Shown: positions 51,611 through 62,715, counted from the first letter of the stretch. The stretch is 64,000 nt of DNA from Flectonema sp. DT1601 (GCA_964019425.1 OZ025862.1:62001-126000), one strand, 5' to 3'. Translations and numbers: made by a program. Notes: generated by a model from the letters alone, not told the origin.

Positions 51611-53684
51611 TTATTTCCTACCCTTCCCTTTTCCCTTCCCTCCTTTGCCGCCTTTTCCTCCTCCTTTGCCCTTGCCTCCTCCTCCCTTACCCTTACCTCC
51701 TCCCTTTCCTTTGCCTCCCCCCTGTTGGTTTTAATGTGAAGTGAAGTTTGTGGGGGGGTGAGGGAAGAAAAATAGATAGAATTCATACCTTTGGACGTTT
51801 CCTTCTTTCATCACCGTCATCATCGACGGCGCTGTTGGAACGGCGAGTCTTTGTACGATCAGTCATCGTGAATGACATTTGTTTAATGGTACCTCCCTCC
51901 TGAGTTGTTACCTTTGATTTCGTTGATGTTTTTCCTTCCAATTTCTGTTTGGCAAGTAGCTCACCGATGGTCAGCTTTTCTTGTTTTTCACGTTTTCTAC
52001 CTCTGTGAGATTCTTTTTTAGTTTCGAGGATGTTTCTTCCTTCTTTTAGTTCGAACATTTCAAGGTTCTTACGCTCACGGTTTTCGTATCCACGAGGACG
52101 GTAAGCTGGTTCGGCGTCGCTGAGACCGCTGCTGCCTCCTTCGCTCTCATCGTCATCATCTTGTTCAGCCTGTTTAAAAGCATCACCTCCCCTGAGATTG
52201 TGGTGATATTTTAGAAATGCCTCACTCTTAGGATCGACGTTAAATTTGCTTTCAGCGAGTTTTCCACTGAAACGATCATCTACAACCGTTTCCTTCACAG
52301 GCTTGAGAAGGTTTTTCTTCTTCTTAACAACAGAAATACGATCTTCTGCTTCCTTCTTTTCAAGTAGTTTCTGTCTTTTCCAATCCTTATACTCTGATGG
52401 ATCCATTACTGATTTTGATGTTCTATATAATTGTAAATCGACGTAGAATCCATGCATGTACGGGAATATTTGATCTGGTCTAGACTCCAATAAATGAGTA
52501 AGGTGAAGCTCCTCCAACTCTTCTCTAGTCACATATTTAAAATCATCGTATTGATTGTGTTCTCCTGCTGTTGTTTCTTCAAGTTCTTCAGTGATGGATT
52601 CTAGATAGCTGCACCAAGCTGGAGCTGGTCCTAATTGAGGTACAAAGAAAGCGTTTACATGAGCTGTGTCACATGCGGCAAGAATAACACCAGAATCTCT
52701 GTCTGATGCTGCTCGTGGGATTACAAAATCGTAAAGTTCGTGAGATGCGTCGATTGTAGTGAAGGTATTCCCGGTGTTTACATCCCATATTTTGATTCCC
52801 TTTTCATCAGCTGAGGCGATGTATTTCTTATCGAAACAAGTATGAGTTTGAATTCTTCTAATTGGTAATGAGTTGTTATGGTCTTTAAGTAGCAGTGGAG
52901 TGTTCTTACGGATATCATAGATACCAACTACACCTGTTGATGTACCTGCGAACATCCTCATTCCACCCTCATCAAATGAGAGTGACGTGATTCCCACATC
53001 CTCCTCACTATTATAATTATGAAAATCAATCCCCGCCGCCGCGTTTAGCGACGCTACCCTCTCAGAAGTCCTCAAATCAGCGCATTCAATTTTTCCGTTC
53101 TCACCTCCAATCGCCAACAGGGGATGTGATGGACACACAGCAATACAATTATTTGCTTCTGCTTGAGTTACGATCGGTTCTTTAAAACACCCCGCATCAC
53201 AATCAAATAAATAAACGCTTGCACATGATGTCGGAACGATTACCGATGCAGTTCTGGAGTCGTAGTCTATGGCACGTCCTTCTTTAGGGGCTCTGATCCT
53301 CGCATGTCGACCACCTTGGTTATGAAATTCAATGAAACGATTGCGTTCCAACATGACTATTTTTTTGTAGTCGTCAGAGAGGCAGCACATATCAACGATT
53401 TGACTTTCCACATGTCGTGAAAATTTCATCGTTACCTCACTCAAATCATAACACCGAAGCTGAGCAGGATATTCTCCAGCTATCCACATATAATTTCTAT
53501 CGTTGGTCATTTTGATACAAGTAGGGGATCCATTCACAAACTCCATGTGTTGCACTAACTCAACCCTCCGTCTTTCATTAACTTTCGATAACTCTCTTTG
53601 CTTCTTATCTGAAAGCCATTGGGGTAACGAAGCTCCATTTGTTAAGTTATAATGCTTTACATTGTTGTAGCTGATGGCGTGCAT
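51611..53684 (-). CDS. NOL10: NOL10/ENP2 nucleolar WD40 protein with Gly-Lys tail exon
   Basis: Main exon 53684-51789, a 67-nt intron (GTATGA...AACAG), and a terminal exon 51721-51611. The start MHAISYNNVKHYNL aligns with NOL10/Enp2; the frame upstream has no ATG. Family hallmarks are SLPQWLSDKKQRELSK, LSDDYKKIVMLERNRFIEFH, KDHNNSLPIRRIQTH, LGPAPAWCSYLESITEELEE and FKYVTREELEELHLTHLLES. The protein is a component of the small-subunit processome acting in 18S rRNA maturation in the nucleolus. The C-terminal half is charged and coiled. Without splicing the frame stops after KRPKV; splicing adds about 36 residues made almost only of Gly and Lys. Acceptor-like caaaaccag ends at 53716, 32 nt upstream of the ATG. 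Confidence 0.93.
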
Positions 53685-54087
53685 GGTTGTGGAAATTCGC
53701 ACTCTCCCCTCCCCCCTGGTTTTGTGTTTAGAATGTGATTAATACGTTGTTGTTTTTTTTTTTTTTTTTTTTTTTTTTTTCCTCTAAAATATAGACCTGC
53801 TCCTCTTTTTTCATGTTTTTTTTTTTTTTTCTAGTTTTGATGAGAGAAAAAAATAGAAATATAAGTAAAAAATCTTCTCTTAATCAAAAATTAAAATAAA
53901 TAAAAAAAAATCAAAGCACTGAACTGTTTACCAATACTCAAGCAGGTATCCAGAAATAGTGTTTACACAATTTTTTTTTTTTTTTTTTTTGTTGGCCAGC
54001 AAAATCGAGGTACATTTTTTTTTTTTTACTTATTCGCACACAAGCGACATCTCATAAACCTAACATACCAAAAGTCGGAGAACAAAT

Positions 54088-54120
<33 letters not shown>

Positions 54121-54865
54121 CAGCAGAATCAAAAACTCGCTATCAAAGAGGATCAAATTAGCAAATTTATCGACCACTGATAATGTGAGAAAAGAGGGAG
54201 TGAATTGAGAGGGAGAAGGTAATGAAAAAAATTTCACACGGCCGCGAATAGTTTTTTTTTTTTTTTTTTTTATTAATTATCCAGAATTATTCTAAAATAA
54301 AAATAAAATTTTTAAAAAAAAAACTCCGAGCCTCAAAAGAAGAACGAGATATCTTGACAATATAAAGAGAGAGAGAGAGACAGACACTGCACGACAAATT
54401 TATAAAATTAGCGAGTTTTTTTTGCTTCTGTCACTGAAACTGTTGGTATTTTAACAAACAAGAAAAAAAAAATGAAGAACATGTCTTGACAATATAAAGA
54501 GAGGGAGAGAAAAACACCGCACATTTTAGAAAAAAAAAAGAAAAATGAATTTATAAATTTCAGCGATTTTTTTTTTTTTTTTTTTTTGCTTCTTGTCACT
54601 GAAACCGTATGTATTTAAAAAAAAAAAAAAAAAAAAACCGTTCAGATAAGCCTTATCCTTTGTTGATCGCAGCTAGTTTTACTGATGGCACAGGGAAATA
54701 GATAACATGACAATAATAAATAAACTGAGGGGCTCTTAATCTGAATAGTTTTTTCTCCCAATTTGTCGGTGCAAAAAAAGAAAAAGTTTACGTCGGTTCA
54801 CTCTTTTAAAATACGGAAGAAAAAAAAAAAAGAAAAAAAAGGGAGAGACTCCAAAATTTTATCAG

Positions 54866-54909
<44 letters not shown>

Positions 54910-54920
54910 ATTTGCAGACT
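53685..54920. other. Intergenic, repeats and homopolymers
   Basis: Two diverged tandem units of about 131 bp at 54351-54480 and 54482-54620 (cttgacaatataaagagag ... gcttctgtcactgaaac). A copy of the structured dispersed element lies at 54638-54780. A run of more than 40 A at 54866-54907 follows. No gene. Confidence 0.7.
54638..54780. repeat. Structured dispersed element, copy a
   Basis: Begins with ttcagataagcc, contains tttgttgatcgcag and gggctcttaatctgaatag, and ends with gtcggtgcaaaa. The first and third pieces are inverted complements (TTCAGAT with ATCTGAA, CC with GG). The final hairpin is partly decayed here. Confidence 0.8.
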
Positions 54921-55784
54921 TCAAGGGATAGGTGGTTGAATTACTTTCCAACCTGTTTTCATATCCAAAACACCAGTGTCGGTACCAAGAAAATAATCCC
55001 ACAACACCAACATCTCTCCAAAGTGAGTATGTGTCTTTTCATGATGCATATTATGAAACCCACTCGTGTTGATGAAAAAAATCGGAAGTAATTTCTCCAG
55101 AATCGGAATCTTAAAACCGGCATGAAGATAAAAGTTTAAAAAAACAAAACAACAGATTCCAGGCATATGAACAGGTGTGTAAAACGAGAATTTTGGAAAG
55201 CAAAAAGCGAGAATTGGTCCGAAGGTGATGACTGCTTCCATAGGAGCAACTGCAAATCCAGCAAAGGGTGTTGGATTGTAAAATTGATGATGAGATTTGT
55301 GAAATATGTAAAAAGATCTGCTGTGTAGTATTCGGTGTTTCCAATAGAGATACGCATCAGAGGCGAGAATGACTGCGATCATTTTAAACGAAATGATCAC
55401 CAGACCTACTCCATCGGCATAACCATGTGAAGCCACAGTGAAATCACTCGTGCATGCCAACTCTTGTCCCAAACGGTATCTCGATATCGGCCACGTGCTC
55501 AAAGCAGAAGCGACAAACACCGCCGTCGTCATTTCCCAAATCTCAATTCCCATCATTTGAAATTGATTTGTTTTATTTGGTTGACATTTTTCCATGTTTC
55601 CGAATTCACCGACAGCGATAGTCAACAAGCACATCCCAACCACACCAATCCACATCAATACAAAACAACATCCGAAGGTACTAAACCAAACACCAGTATC
55701 TTCAAACATAATTCCCGAAGAGAACAACAATAACGGAATAACCCAACGAGAGTTCTCTTCGTGGCTTCTGGTAGCTACGAACAT
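54921..55784 (-). CDS. Fatty-acid/sterol hydroxylase superfamily membrane enzyme
   Basis: 287 residues from the ATG at 55784 (MFVATRS); the upstream frame is homopolymer Lys. About four hydrophobic segments are visible (for example IPLLLFSSGIMF, CCFVLMWIGVVGMCLL, FKMIAVILASDAYLYW, AFCFPKFSFYTPVH). The di-iron His clusters of the superfamily are present in order: HRILH (about 164), HKSHH (about 176) and HNMHH with HTHFG (about 256-266). These enzymes hydroxylate or desaturate C4-methyl sterols, sphingoid bases or fatty acids in the ER. The spacing resembles the C25-hydroxylase/C4-methyl-oxidase side of the family, but the substrate cannot be set. The tract acttaatag ends at 55836, 52 nt upstream. 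Confidence 0.88.
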   Translation of the reverse strand: MFVATRSHEENSRWVIPLLLFSSGIMFEDTGVWFSTFGCCFVLMWIGVVGMCLLTIAVGEFGNMEKCQPNKTNQFQMMGIEIWEMTTAVFVASALSTWPISRYRLGQELACTSDFTVASHGYADGVGLVIISFKMIAVILASDAYLYWKHRILHSRSFYIFHKSHHQFYNPTPFAGFAVAPMEAVITFGPILAFCFPKFSFYTPVHMPGICCFVFLNFYLHAGFKIPILEKLLPIFFINTSGFHNMHHEKTHTHFGEMLVLWDYFLGTDTGVLDMKTGWKVIQPPIP

Positions 55785-56538
55785 CCTTTTTTTTTTTTTT
55801 TTTTTTTTAATAACCAAAAGAAGGATGTGTAATTTCTATTAAGTAAAAGTGAGAGGGGGGAAAAAAGAAAAAAAAAAAAAAATTATAAGAATATCAGCAG
55901 CCAGAGGTTTAGTCAACAGAAAACTCTTTACCACAACAACAACAACACACATTTTATTTATAAAAAGTCCTGGGGGGGTGATACAAAAAAAAAATCAGAA
56001 AACGCAACAAACACTAATAAACGTATCAGTCAGACTAATGTAACAAAAGAAGTTAATAAATCATTCGGGGAGGGAGGGAGGGATTAAAATCTAATCAGGA
56101 AAAAAAAAAAAACAACAGCACACACACACAAACAAATATAATGATACAGTACAGTACGTAACAAAAAAGTAACTTTAACCCAACTATATAGGGTTGAAAT
56201 TGAGAGAAAAAAAAAGAAAAAAAAAAAAAAAAAAAAACACCCATTTCTCACTGCCTGTGCAAAGTAATTTTCTGACTGAAAAAAAAAAAGAATTTTTTTT
56301 TTTTAATAAGCAGAGAGTATTACTGACAGCACAAACGGAAAAATAGATACACAAGCAGGGCTCTTAATCTGAATAGAATTTTCTTCACCGACTGCATCGG
56401 TGCAGCAACAACAAAAAAAAAAAAAAAAAAAAAAAAGGGCTGATTATGAGCCCTCGTTAGGCGCATTGCTCTACTTTCATCCCGTCTCGATTTTTCATCA
56501 TAAGTAGCTCGTTTGTTTAGACTTAAACACACCTTCTC
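55785..56538. other. Intergenic with structured dispersed element copy b
   Basis: A/T runs and a short CA tract (56118-56130). The element copy occupies about 56300-56412. No gene supported. Confidence 0.65.
56300..56412. repeat. Structured dispersed element, copy b
   Basis: Has agtattactgacagcaca, gggctcttaatctgaatag and the perfect stem CACCGA/TCGGTG around a CTGCA loop, then gcagcaacaac. The 5' ttcagataagcc arm is missing. Confidence 0.8.
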
Positions 56539-57864
56539 TTAATAAGCAGCTGGATAGATAGGTGATCGGGAGCTCAAAGACTCAAGGCGAGCATTTGCAA
56601 CAGCCAATGAACTGAAAACGTCTCTTGAAGGAGGAGGTGCATGTGGAGGAGGTAGTTGTGAAGGTGGTGGAGGGAGTTCCTGACGTCCACGACCACTAAC
56701 TCTCAGAATCATGTCGTAGATACCTAGCAACCTGTCTATGTTTTCAGGAGGTACTTTTAAAACATATTCTTGAGTCGCACCACTGACAACTATCCTAACT
56801 GTGTCATCCGATCCCTTCCCAACTTCTCTTCGGATCGATGAGATTAGTTGATTTTCAATTGAAGTTGGTGGTCCTGGATTACTCACATCAAATAAAAAAG
56901 TTTTTCCATACTTTACGTTTAACACCTTTGTTGACCACGATAATCCCAATTGTAGGACTACATCCGCGTGCAACACCATGTGTGACGGTGTTAGAATTTG
57001 AAAATCATCAACAGCTCCTGCGACATATGGTAGGCCTGTGAGTGGACAGCTTCCTTCACCAAAAGGAAGAGCAGTAATTTGACTGTGAGTCGCTGCTTGT
57101 GTTGATTGATTTATATGATGTGGAGGACTTGATGGTTTCACAATGTTTGATTCAACGAAAGAAGGCGACGCTGATCTGAAGGTACCAACTGACCCGACAT
57201 TCACTACTCGTGTTCCAACTATTGGTGATGTCTGAACCATAACAGGAGTGGGTACTATTTCAGGTGACTGATGTCTGAGAAGAGGTGAATTAGGTCTTCT
57301 CGGTGGTGATTTCACAGAATCATGTTTCGGTCTTGGTTCCCAAAAAACTGGAATCGAAAACGAACAAATCCAAATTCCAAACAACATTGTCAGGGTATCA
57401 ACTGCGACGCTAAAAACGCTAATCATAAAAGTGAACGCCAATACCGTAACCGAAACTTTCCAATCTGTCCAACAGATGACGTGGTTAACAGCAATTACAG
57501 CAGAGTTAACGTTCGGAAGTATCAGTTCAAAGAACCTGTTTAACTCCAAATTCCAATCCCACATAGGGAATTGAACTCGAGGTGTCCTATTCTCGAGGTA
57601 CATTCTAAACACAAGCGAAAGTATTAAATTCATAATAAATAACTGAGCTGCTATCCCAATAACCGAGAATTCCGCAAACTGAACCAGCACGAACAACAAT
57701 ATTCCAATCCCCAATACAATACCACTGTGAAGAGGTCGATACCAAAGAAACAGTTTCCTCCAGGTAATCGATTCAGTCCTCTCTGGGCTGCGTAACCCTG
57801 GAGGAGATCCCATCGTTCCTAACAATGGAGCAGGTGAGTTACCCGCGGAGTATCGAGGATCCAT
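56539..57864 (-). CDS. Reticulon-like ER membrane-shaping protein
   Basis: 441 residues from the ATG at 57864. After a short Pro/Ser N-terminus comes a reticulon-homology-type region of about 160 residues: WRKLFLWYRPLHSGIVLGIG, a long hydrophobic hairpin (LLFVLVQFAEFSVIGIAAQL...), a hydrophilic loop with NRFFELILPNVNSAVIAVNH, and a second hydrophobic hairpin (VTVLAFTFMISVFSVAVDTL...). In known reticulons such paired wedges bend ER membrane. The C-terminal 230 residues are cytosolic: a Pro/Ser linker, a globular stretch (HMVLHADVVLQLGLSWSTKV, TVRIVVSGATQEYVLKV) and a polyproline tail. The acceptor-like tttttcacacag ends at 57884, 20 nt upstream of the ATG. It is the rightmost gene of the array. 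Confidence 0.75.
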   Translation of the reverse strand: MDPRYSAGNSPAPLLGTMGSPPGLRSPERTESITWRKLFLWYRPLHSGIVLGIGILLFVLVQFAEFSVIGIAAQLFIMNLILSLVFRMYLENRTPRVQFPMWDWNLELNRFFELILPNVNSAVIAVNHVICWTDWKVSVTVLAFTFMISVFSVAVDTLTMLFGIWICSFSIPVFWEPRPKHDSVKSPPRRPNSPLLRHQSPEIVPTPVMVQTSPIVGTRVVNVGSVGTFRSASPSFVESNIVKPSSPPHHINQSTQAATHSQITALPFGEGSCPLTGLPYVAGAVDDFQILTPSHMVLHADVVLQLGLSWSTKVLNVKYGKTFLFDVSNPGPPTSIENQLISSIRREVGKGSDDTVRIVVSGATQEYVLKVPPENIDRLLGIYDMILRVSGRGRQELPPPPSQLPPPHAPPPSRDVFSSLAVANARLESLSSRSPIYPAAY

Positions 57865-58214
57865 TTTTTTATATAATAAGAAACTGTGTGAAAAAATAAG
57901 AATAATCAACTCATCAAATAAAAGTAAATACCTCCGAGAATAGAGAATTCATTTCAAACTACTAAGTGACCATACTTGGGGAGTCTTCCCACCTGTGTCG
58001 CAGTTGGCGGTGTTGAGTCTGATGAAGGTAACTCGACCAGTTGAAACGAAGAGAGAATTCACGTCAAACTGTCTGCTTTGCCTCATTGCAAAGGTGGGAG
58101 AGGTTGTTGTTAGGATCCATCATGGCGGGTGAAAGCCAAAATAACAATACCAACTAATGTACCTACTCTGGAATGGACTCTGCCTGCTCATTATTAATAA
58201 AAATTTATAAGGGA
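57865..58214. other. Intergenic
   Basis: Leader of the reticulon gene. A short internal repeat, agagaattcatttcaaactac (about 57943) and agagaattcacgtcaaactg (about 58050), is present. No gene. Confidence 0.55.
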
Positions 58215-59040
58215 AAACCCCTAATTCCGCACAAAGTTTTCAAAAAACCGCCAAGCTCCACACAAAAATCATATTTTCAACCAGCTTCCAAAATTTTGAA
58301 AAAAAAGTGAGTGTTCTCACCCTACGGAAATTTTACTGAGTGCATGCAAAGAACGGTATGTGTGCAGGGCTGGGTCACCTTACAGAGAACTGTTGTCCTC
58401 TTACACGTCGTACCACCCGAATTTCAAGGCCAAGACACCTGCGAGTTACAGACAGCCTGGTCGCGACACTCCTGTTTCTGACCGGGTTATCAGGGTATCT
58501 AACTCATGCAAGCATGAGAGCTTTTTTAAGGCTACTTTGAATCAAGAGCGCAGTACTGCCCGAAGGGTTCCCGCGTGTCAACAAGACACAATTGCATGTA
58601 CTGAGCAGAAGTTCCAGAAAGAAGATTACTCTTATCATTTCCCAAGTCATCACATTCTTAGCTTTCAATCAATCCATTAGTTACTCACACAACTCAATAG
58701 CATCTTTCACCTTTTGGAAGCGGTGCAACTCCTTCTTCACCTGGGTACATCGTCGCTTTGCGAATGTATCAGCGATTCACATTCATATTAATCTTAGAAT
58801 CCGCAAAATCGAGGTTTGACGAGCTTCTTTGAACACACAGTTAGTGGCAGAAGTGAAACTGCAGAACACTTGCAAAGAAAAAAATGCATCAGTAACGTCG
58901 GACATTTTTTTTTTTTTTTTTTTTTTTTGAAAGTTTCGTGTTTTTGATGCTAAACTTCGTGTGTGGAGCTTGGTGGTTTTCTCATACTTTTGTGTTGAAA
59001 TCAGGAATTTTGAAAAACTTTTGTGCGGAATTAGAGGTTT
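58215..59040. mobile_element. Possible inverted-repeat (MITE-like) element
   Basis: Left arm 58215-58263 (aaacccctaattccgcacaa ... ccgccaagctccacac) is the inverted complement, with gaps, of the right arm 58955-59040 (gtgtggagcttggtggtttt ... tttgtgcggaattagaggtt). The interior has no transposase; one plus-strand frame (58360-58680) is open for 106 codons with no recognisable domain. I see no clear target-site duplication. An aberrant inverted duplication is the alternative. Confidence 0.45.
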
Positions 59041-59329
59041 GTTTCAATCAAGAAATTAAACAACATCCGAACAACCCCCCCCCTCTCACCGACGAGATTT
59101 TGAGATCTTTGGAAAAAAAAAATAGCTCAGTAATTTTGCCTGGTACGCAACCTTCTACTACTCTTTTTCGGCTATAAGTGACGACGGGTTAAGTTTAAAT
59201 AAAACATCACAGAAGCACATTATCATGACCTGTATGTAAAAAAAAAAATAGTTTTTTTTTATTTTGAATAATGGATTTGCGATTTGTGTTTTAATTCATG
59301 TTTCTCCAATTAACAGGGAAAAAAGGAAT

Positions 59330-59360
<31 letters not shown>

Positions 59361-60081
59361 GAATAAAAATAAAATAAAAAAACTATTTGTTTGTACACGA
59401 AAAAACCGGAAGACGGAATGGACTGCAAAATCCAAAAAGAATGGCTAACATCTGTTCAGTTAATTTTAATTCATTTTTCTTTTTTTTTTTTTTTTTTTTT
59501 TTTTCACAATTATGTTTGTTATTTTTTTTTTTTTTTTTTTAAAAAAAAGTTTTTATTATTCTGACAATATGGTGCTAGTAAAAAAAAAAAAGAAAAGAAA
59601 AAAAAAAAAAAAGGAAGAAAAAAATATTAAAATACCCGCGGTGGTTATATATAAGAAAGCACCAATCACAAAGCAGGGAAGGGAAAAAAATAAAATGATA
59701 AAGGAAAAAAAAAACAGACAAAATTTGGGACAGGGGGACAGGGGGAAAAAAAAAAATTTTTTTTTTTTTTTGTGTTTTTTTTATATTTCCGGTTTCTTTA
59801 TTAGTATTAAGTAAACCTTTTTATTCGTGTAGTAATCTAGAATATAGGAGGGAGGCACCTCTGCGGAAAAAAAACCCCCCACGGACGCACATTGCGTTTC
59901 TCTTTTCATTCGTGGTATATATATGTATATCATTTTTTTGTATTCCTTTTCGTTAAGTTACCGAATATTTATTATTATTTACCTTACAAAAAAAAAAAAA
60001 ATGCAACCTGAAAAGGAATTTTTTTTTTTTTTTTTTTCTCCGAAGATTTCACTATTTGACTATGATATGAAAAAAAAACAA

Positions 60082-60123
<42 letters not shown>

Positions 60124-60280
60124 GCACAAATAACAACAACAGGGTGGTAGTTGATTTGAAGAGGGAGAGTCACCCAACGTCTAGCATAACAGACGAAGTA
60201 CCTGACCCTGTATTTTTAAAGAACTGCTCGATGCAATAGTAAAGTTCAAATCCGTTTTTTTTTTTTTTTTTTTTTTTTTT
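59041..60280. other. Homopolymer-rich intergenic DNA
   Basis: Long A/T runs (59475-59505, 60078-60122), a GAA tract at 59338-59358, no gene. A mixed island at 60140-60250 has no tRNA or coding signature. Confidence 0.65.
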
Positions 60281-60411
60281 GTATCCACAAAAACCTATTG
60301 TTTAATAAAAAGAGAATCGTGTCAACGTAACTAACCTATTCCCTTTATTAGGATTTCGTACCTGGTTTGTGTGGTACAAACAAAAACAAAAGTGTTGAGT
60401 AAAAAAGTGAA
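60281..60411. repeat. Dispersed repeat, copy 2 (copy 1 at 48625-48775)
   Basis: Same order of blocks as copy 1 with a few substitutions; also preceded by a T run and gtatccaca. Confidence 0.85.
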
Positions 60412-60659
60412 AGTTTGCCGATTCTTTTTTTTTGTTTTTTCTTTTTTCCCCCATTCTTCTTCTCTTCTTTAAAAATTTAAGAAAGAGAGGGAAAAAAAAG
60501 AATAAATTTGATTCGGCCAACTTTTTTTAAAAAAAAAAAAAACTAAAACAAGATTAAGGCTAAAAAAACTGATTGCCATGTGAAAAACAAAAAAACACAA
60601 AAACAGTTGTGAAATCTCATACGCGCTGTCTAATTGGAGTTCAGAGGTCACGTTTCACA

Positions 60660-61215
60660 AGAGAGACGACGTGTTATTTATTAAGTAAAAAATATATACC
60701 AACTACATATTTCGATTATAACATATTAAAAAAAAAAAAAAAAACTCGATTAAACAATCTGTTGAGGATACAAAAGTGACACTCACAGAGAGGGTGAAAA
60801 AAAAAAAAAAAAAAAAAAGAAGGGGAGAGTTAACTGTTTGATTTTGTACGTAAAATACAAATGTACTGTATCATAAAAAACAACATAAACGATAATTTAA
60901 CATTAGTTCTGAGATGCAGTTGACTAGGTGTGATGCGCAACTTAGCCTTTTAAAGTAACTATTTAGGTTTCGAGAGTAATCCATATACCCCTCTTTACCT
61001 CTATTCTCTCATTCATCAGTTATGGTGTGGAAGTCAGTCAGTCAGCTATTGTGACTGAGTCATTCCAATTAGCAAGACTAGGATGTAGTTACTTTGTTCG
61101 TGTTATTTATTAAGTAAAAATATATATACCAACCATATATTTCGATTATAATAATAAAAAATAACTCGATCAAATAAAACTACAGTGACAACTCACAGAG
61201 AGGGTGAAAAAAATG
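60660..61215. repeat. Nested dispersed repeats with a local duplication
   Basis: 60670-60798 and 61100-61207 are a duplicated pair (gtgttatttattaagtaaaa, ccatatatttcgattataa, ctcacagagagggtgaaaaa). Between them, 60830-61070 matches 31480-31670 closely. The inner repeat therefore sits between two copies of the outer one. Confidence 0.8.
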
Positions 61216-61588
61216 TATTATTTTTATTCCCCCCAGCCAACGACGTCTCAGCACAATAAAGTTCCTCCCAACAAGAAGAAGCACAACAGCAGGTGGTCGA
61301 ATGTATAATTTTTTTTATTTTTTTTTCTCTTTGTTTTTTTGCGACTTTTCCGTTGTTTAAGTAACAAAAAAAAAAAGATGGGGAAAAAAAAAAAAAAAAA
61401 AAAAATACCCGTCGCAAATTACAACACACTGATTACAACGCTGAGATATTTTTCGTACTTTTTTCGATCTCCCTTGGATTGGTAGACTGGAAAATTAGTA
61501 TTTTCGTGGAGATACAATTAAACAAAAAAGGGTGAAAAAAAAAAAAAAGCTGTTTGTTGTTGAACGACGTTAGGAACCCACAAAGGAA

Positions 61589-61620
<32 letters not shown>

Positions 61621-61802
61621 ACACCACGATCGAAGAGGACAGGAAAAAATGAAAAAAAAATTTGGATATCAGGAAAAAAAAAAAAAGCAAAATTAATTTT
61701 TTTTTTTTAAAGTTTTTTTTCACCGACCCAAACGGGAAGTCAGAAAGAAGAAACAAAATATCACCTCACTAACTTCAGAAAGCAAGGCGAAAAAATGATT
61801 TC

Positions 61803-61846
<44 letters not shown>

Positions 61847-62681
61847 GAGTGAAAAAAAAAAAAAAAAAAAAAGACACACAAAGGGTAAATTAATATTACT
61901 TTTTAAGACAACGAAAGCGTGGTTGAATGTTCGAAATTTTTGGGAAAAAAAAAAAAAAAAAAAACACAACACAACACAACACAACACAACACGCATTGTG
62001 TCATATTAACATTTTTTTTACGATAATAATTTAACAAATCAGTTAAGGATAACTGAACTTTTTTTTTTGAGACAACGAGGGAAATTTTGATACGATTTTT
62101 TTTTTTTTTTTTTGGATAAATAAATTAAGGGGTCAACACGCAACAAAGATTAGACTTTAATCATCATAAACTGGATTCCGTCTACATAAAATCACATGTT
62201 TCAAATAAACTACCAAAAGAAAAGGAAATAATGTCAAAGTCAGAACGAGTGATTAAAACCCCTTTTTGATTAGGATTTATACGAATATAAACATCTGTAT
62301 TACATCAAAGCATGGGATCTCACTTTACTCGTAATCTTTGTAAAAAAAAAATTTTAAAAAAATTCATATCACTAAGAGTTCTTCACCTGTAAGTCTCTCT
62401 TGAAGTTATTCCCTCGTCGTCAGTATTGTTCAGTAGATGTGAGGGAAAATAAAAAATTTAGTTTTTTTTTTTTTTTTTTTTTTTTTGTACAGAAAAAAAA
62501 CCTGACGTGGTTGGTGTGAACTGGAATAAAGATTCTTCTTTCGAAGTCAAGAAATGTATTTATTTTTTTTTTTTTTCGTATTTTTAAAAAAACAAAACAA
62601 AAAAAAAAATTAAAAAATTAACACAAAAAAAAAAATGAGACTCGAAGTGAATAATTAATAACTCTAGGAGCGGATTCTGTT

Positions 62682-62715
<34 letters not shown>

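Noticed and set aside
56430-56500. Possible tRNA-Met-like sequence on the minus strand (gggctcataatcagccc)
   Set aside because: The stem-loop would lack the invariant U33, there is no T-arm, and the sequence runs into a T tract after the anticodon-like arm. Too little to call a tRNA.
58360-58680. 106-codon plus-strand frame as a gene
   Set aside because: No recognisable domain, alternative frames equally open, and it lies inside the candidate inverted-repeat element. Kept only as part of that element.
60140-60262. tRNA-like B-box word gttcaaatcc near 60243
   Set aside because: No A-box at the right distance and no cloverleaf can be drawn.
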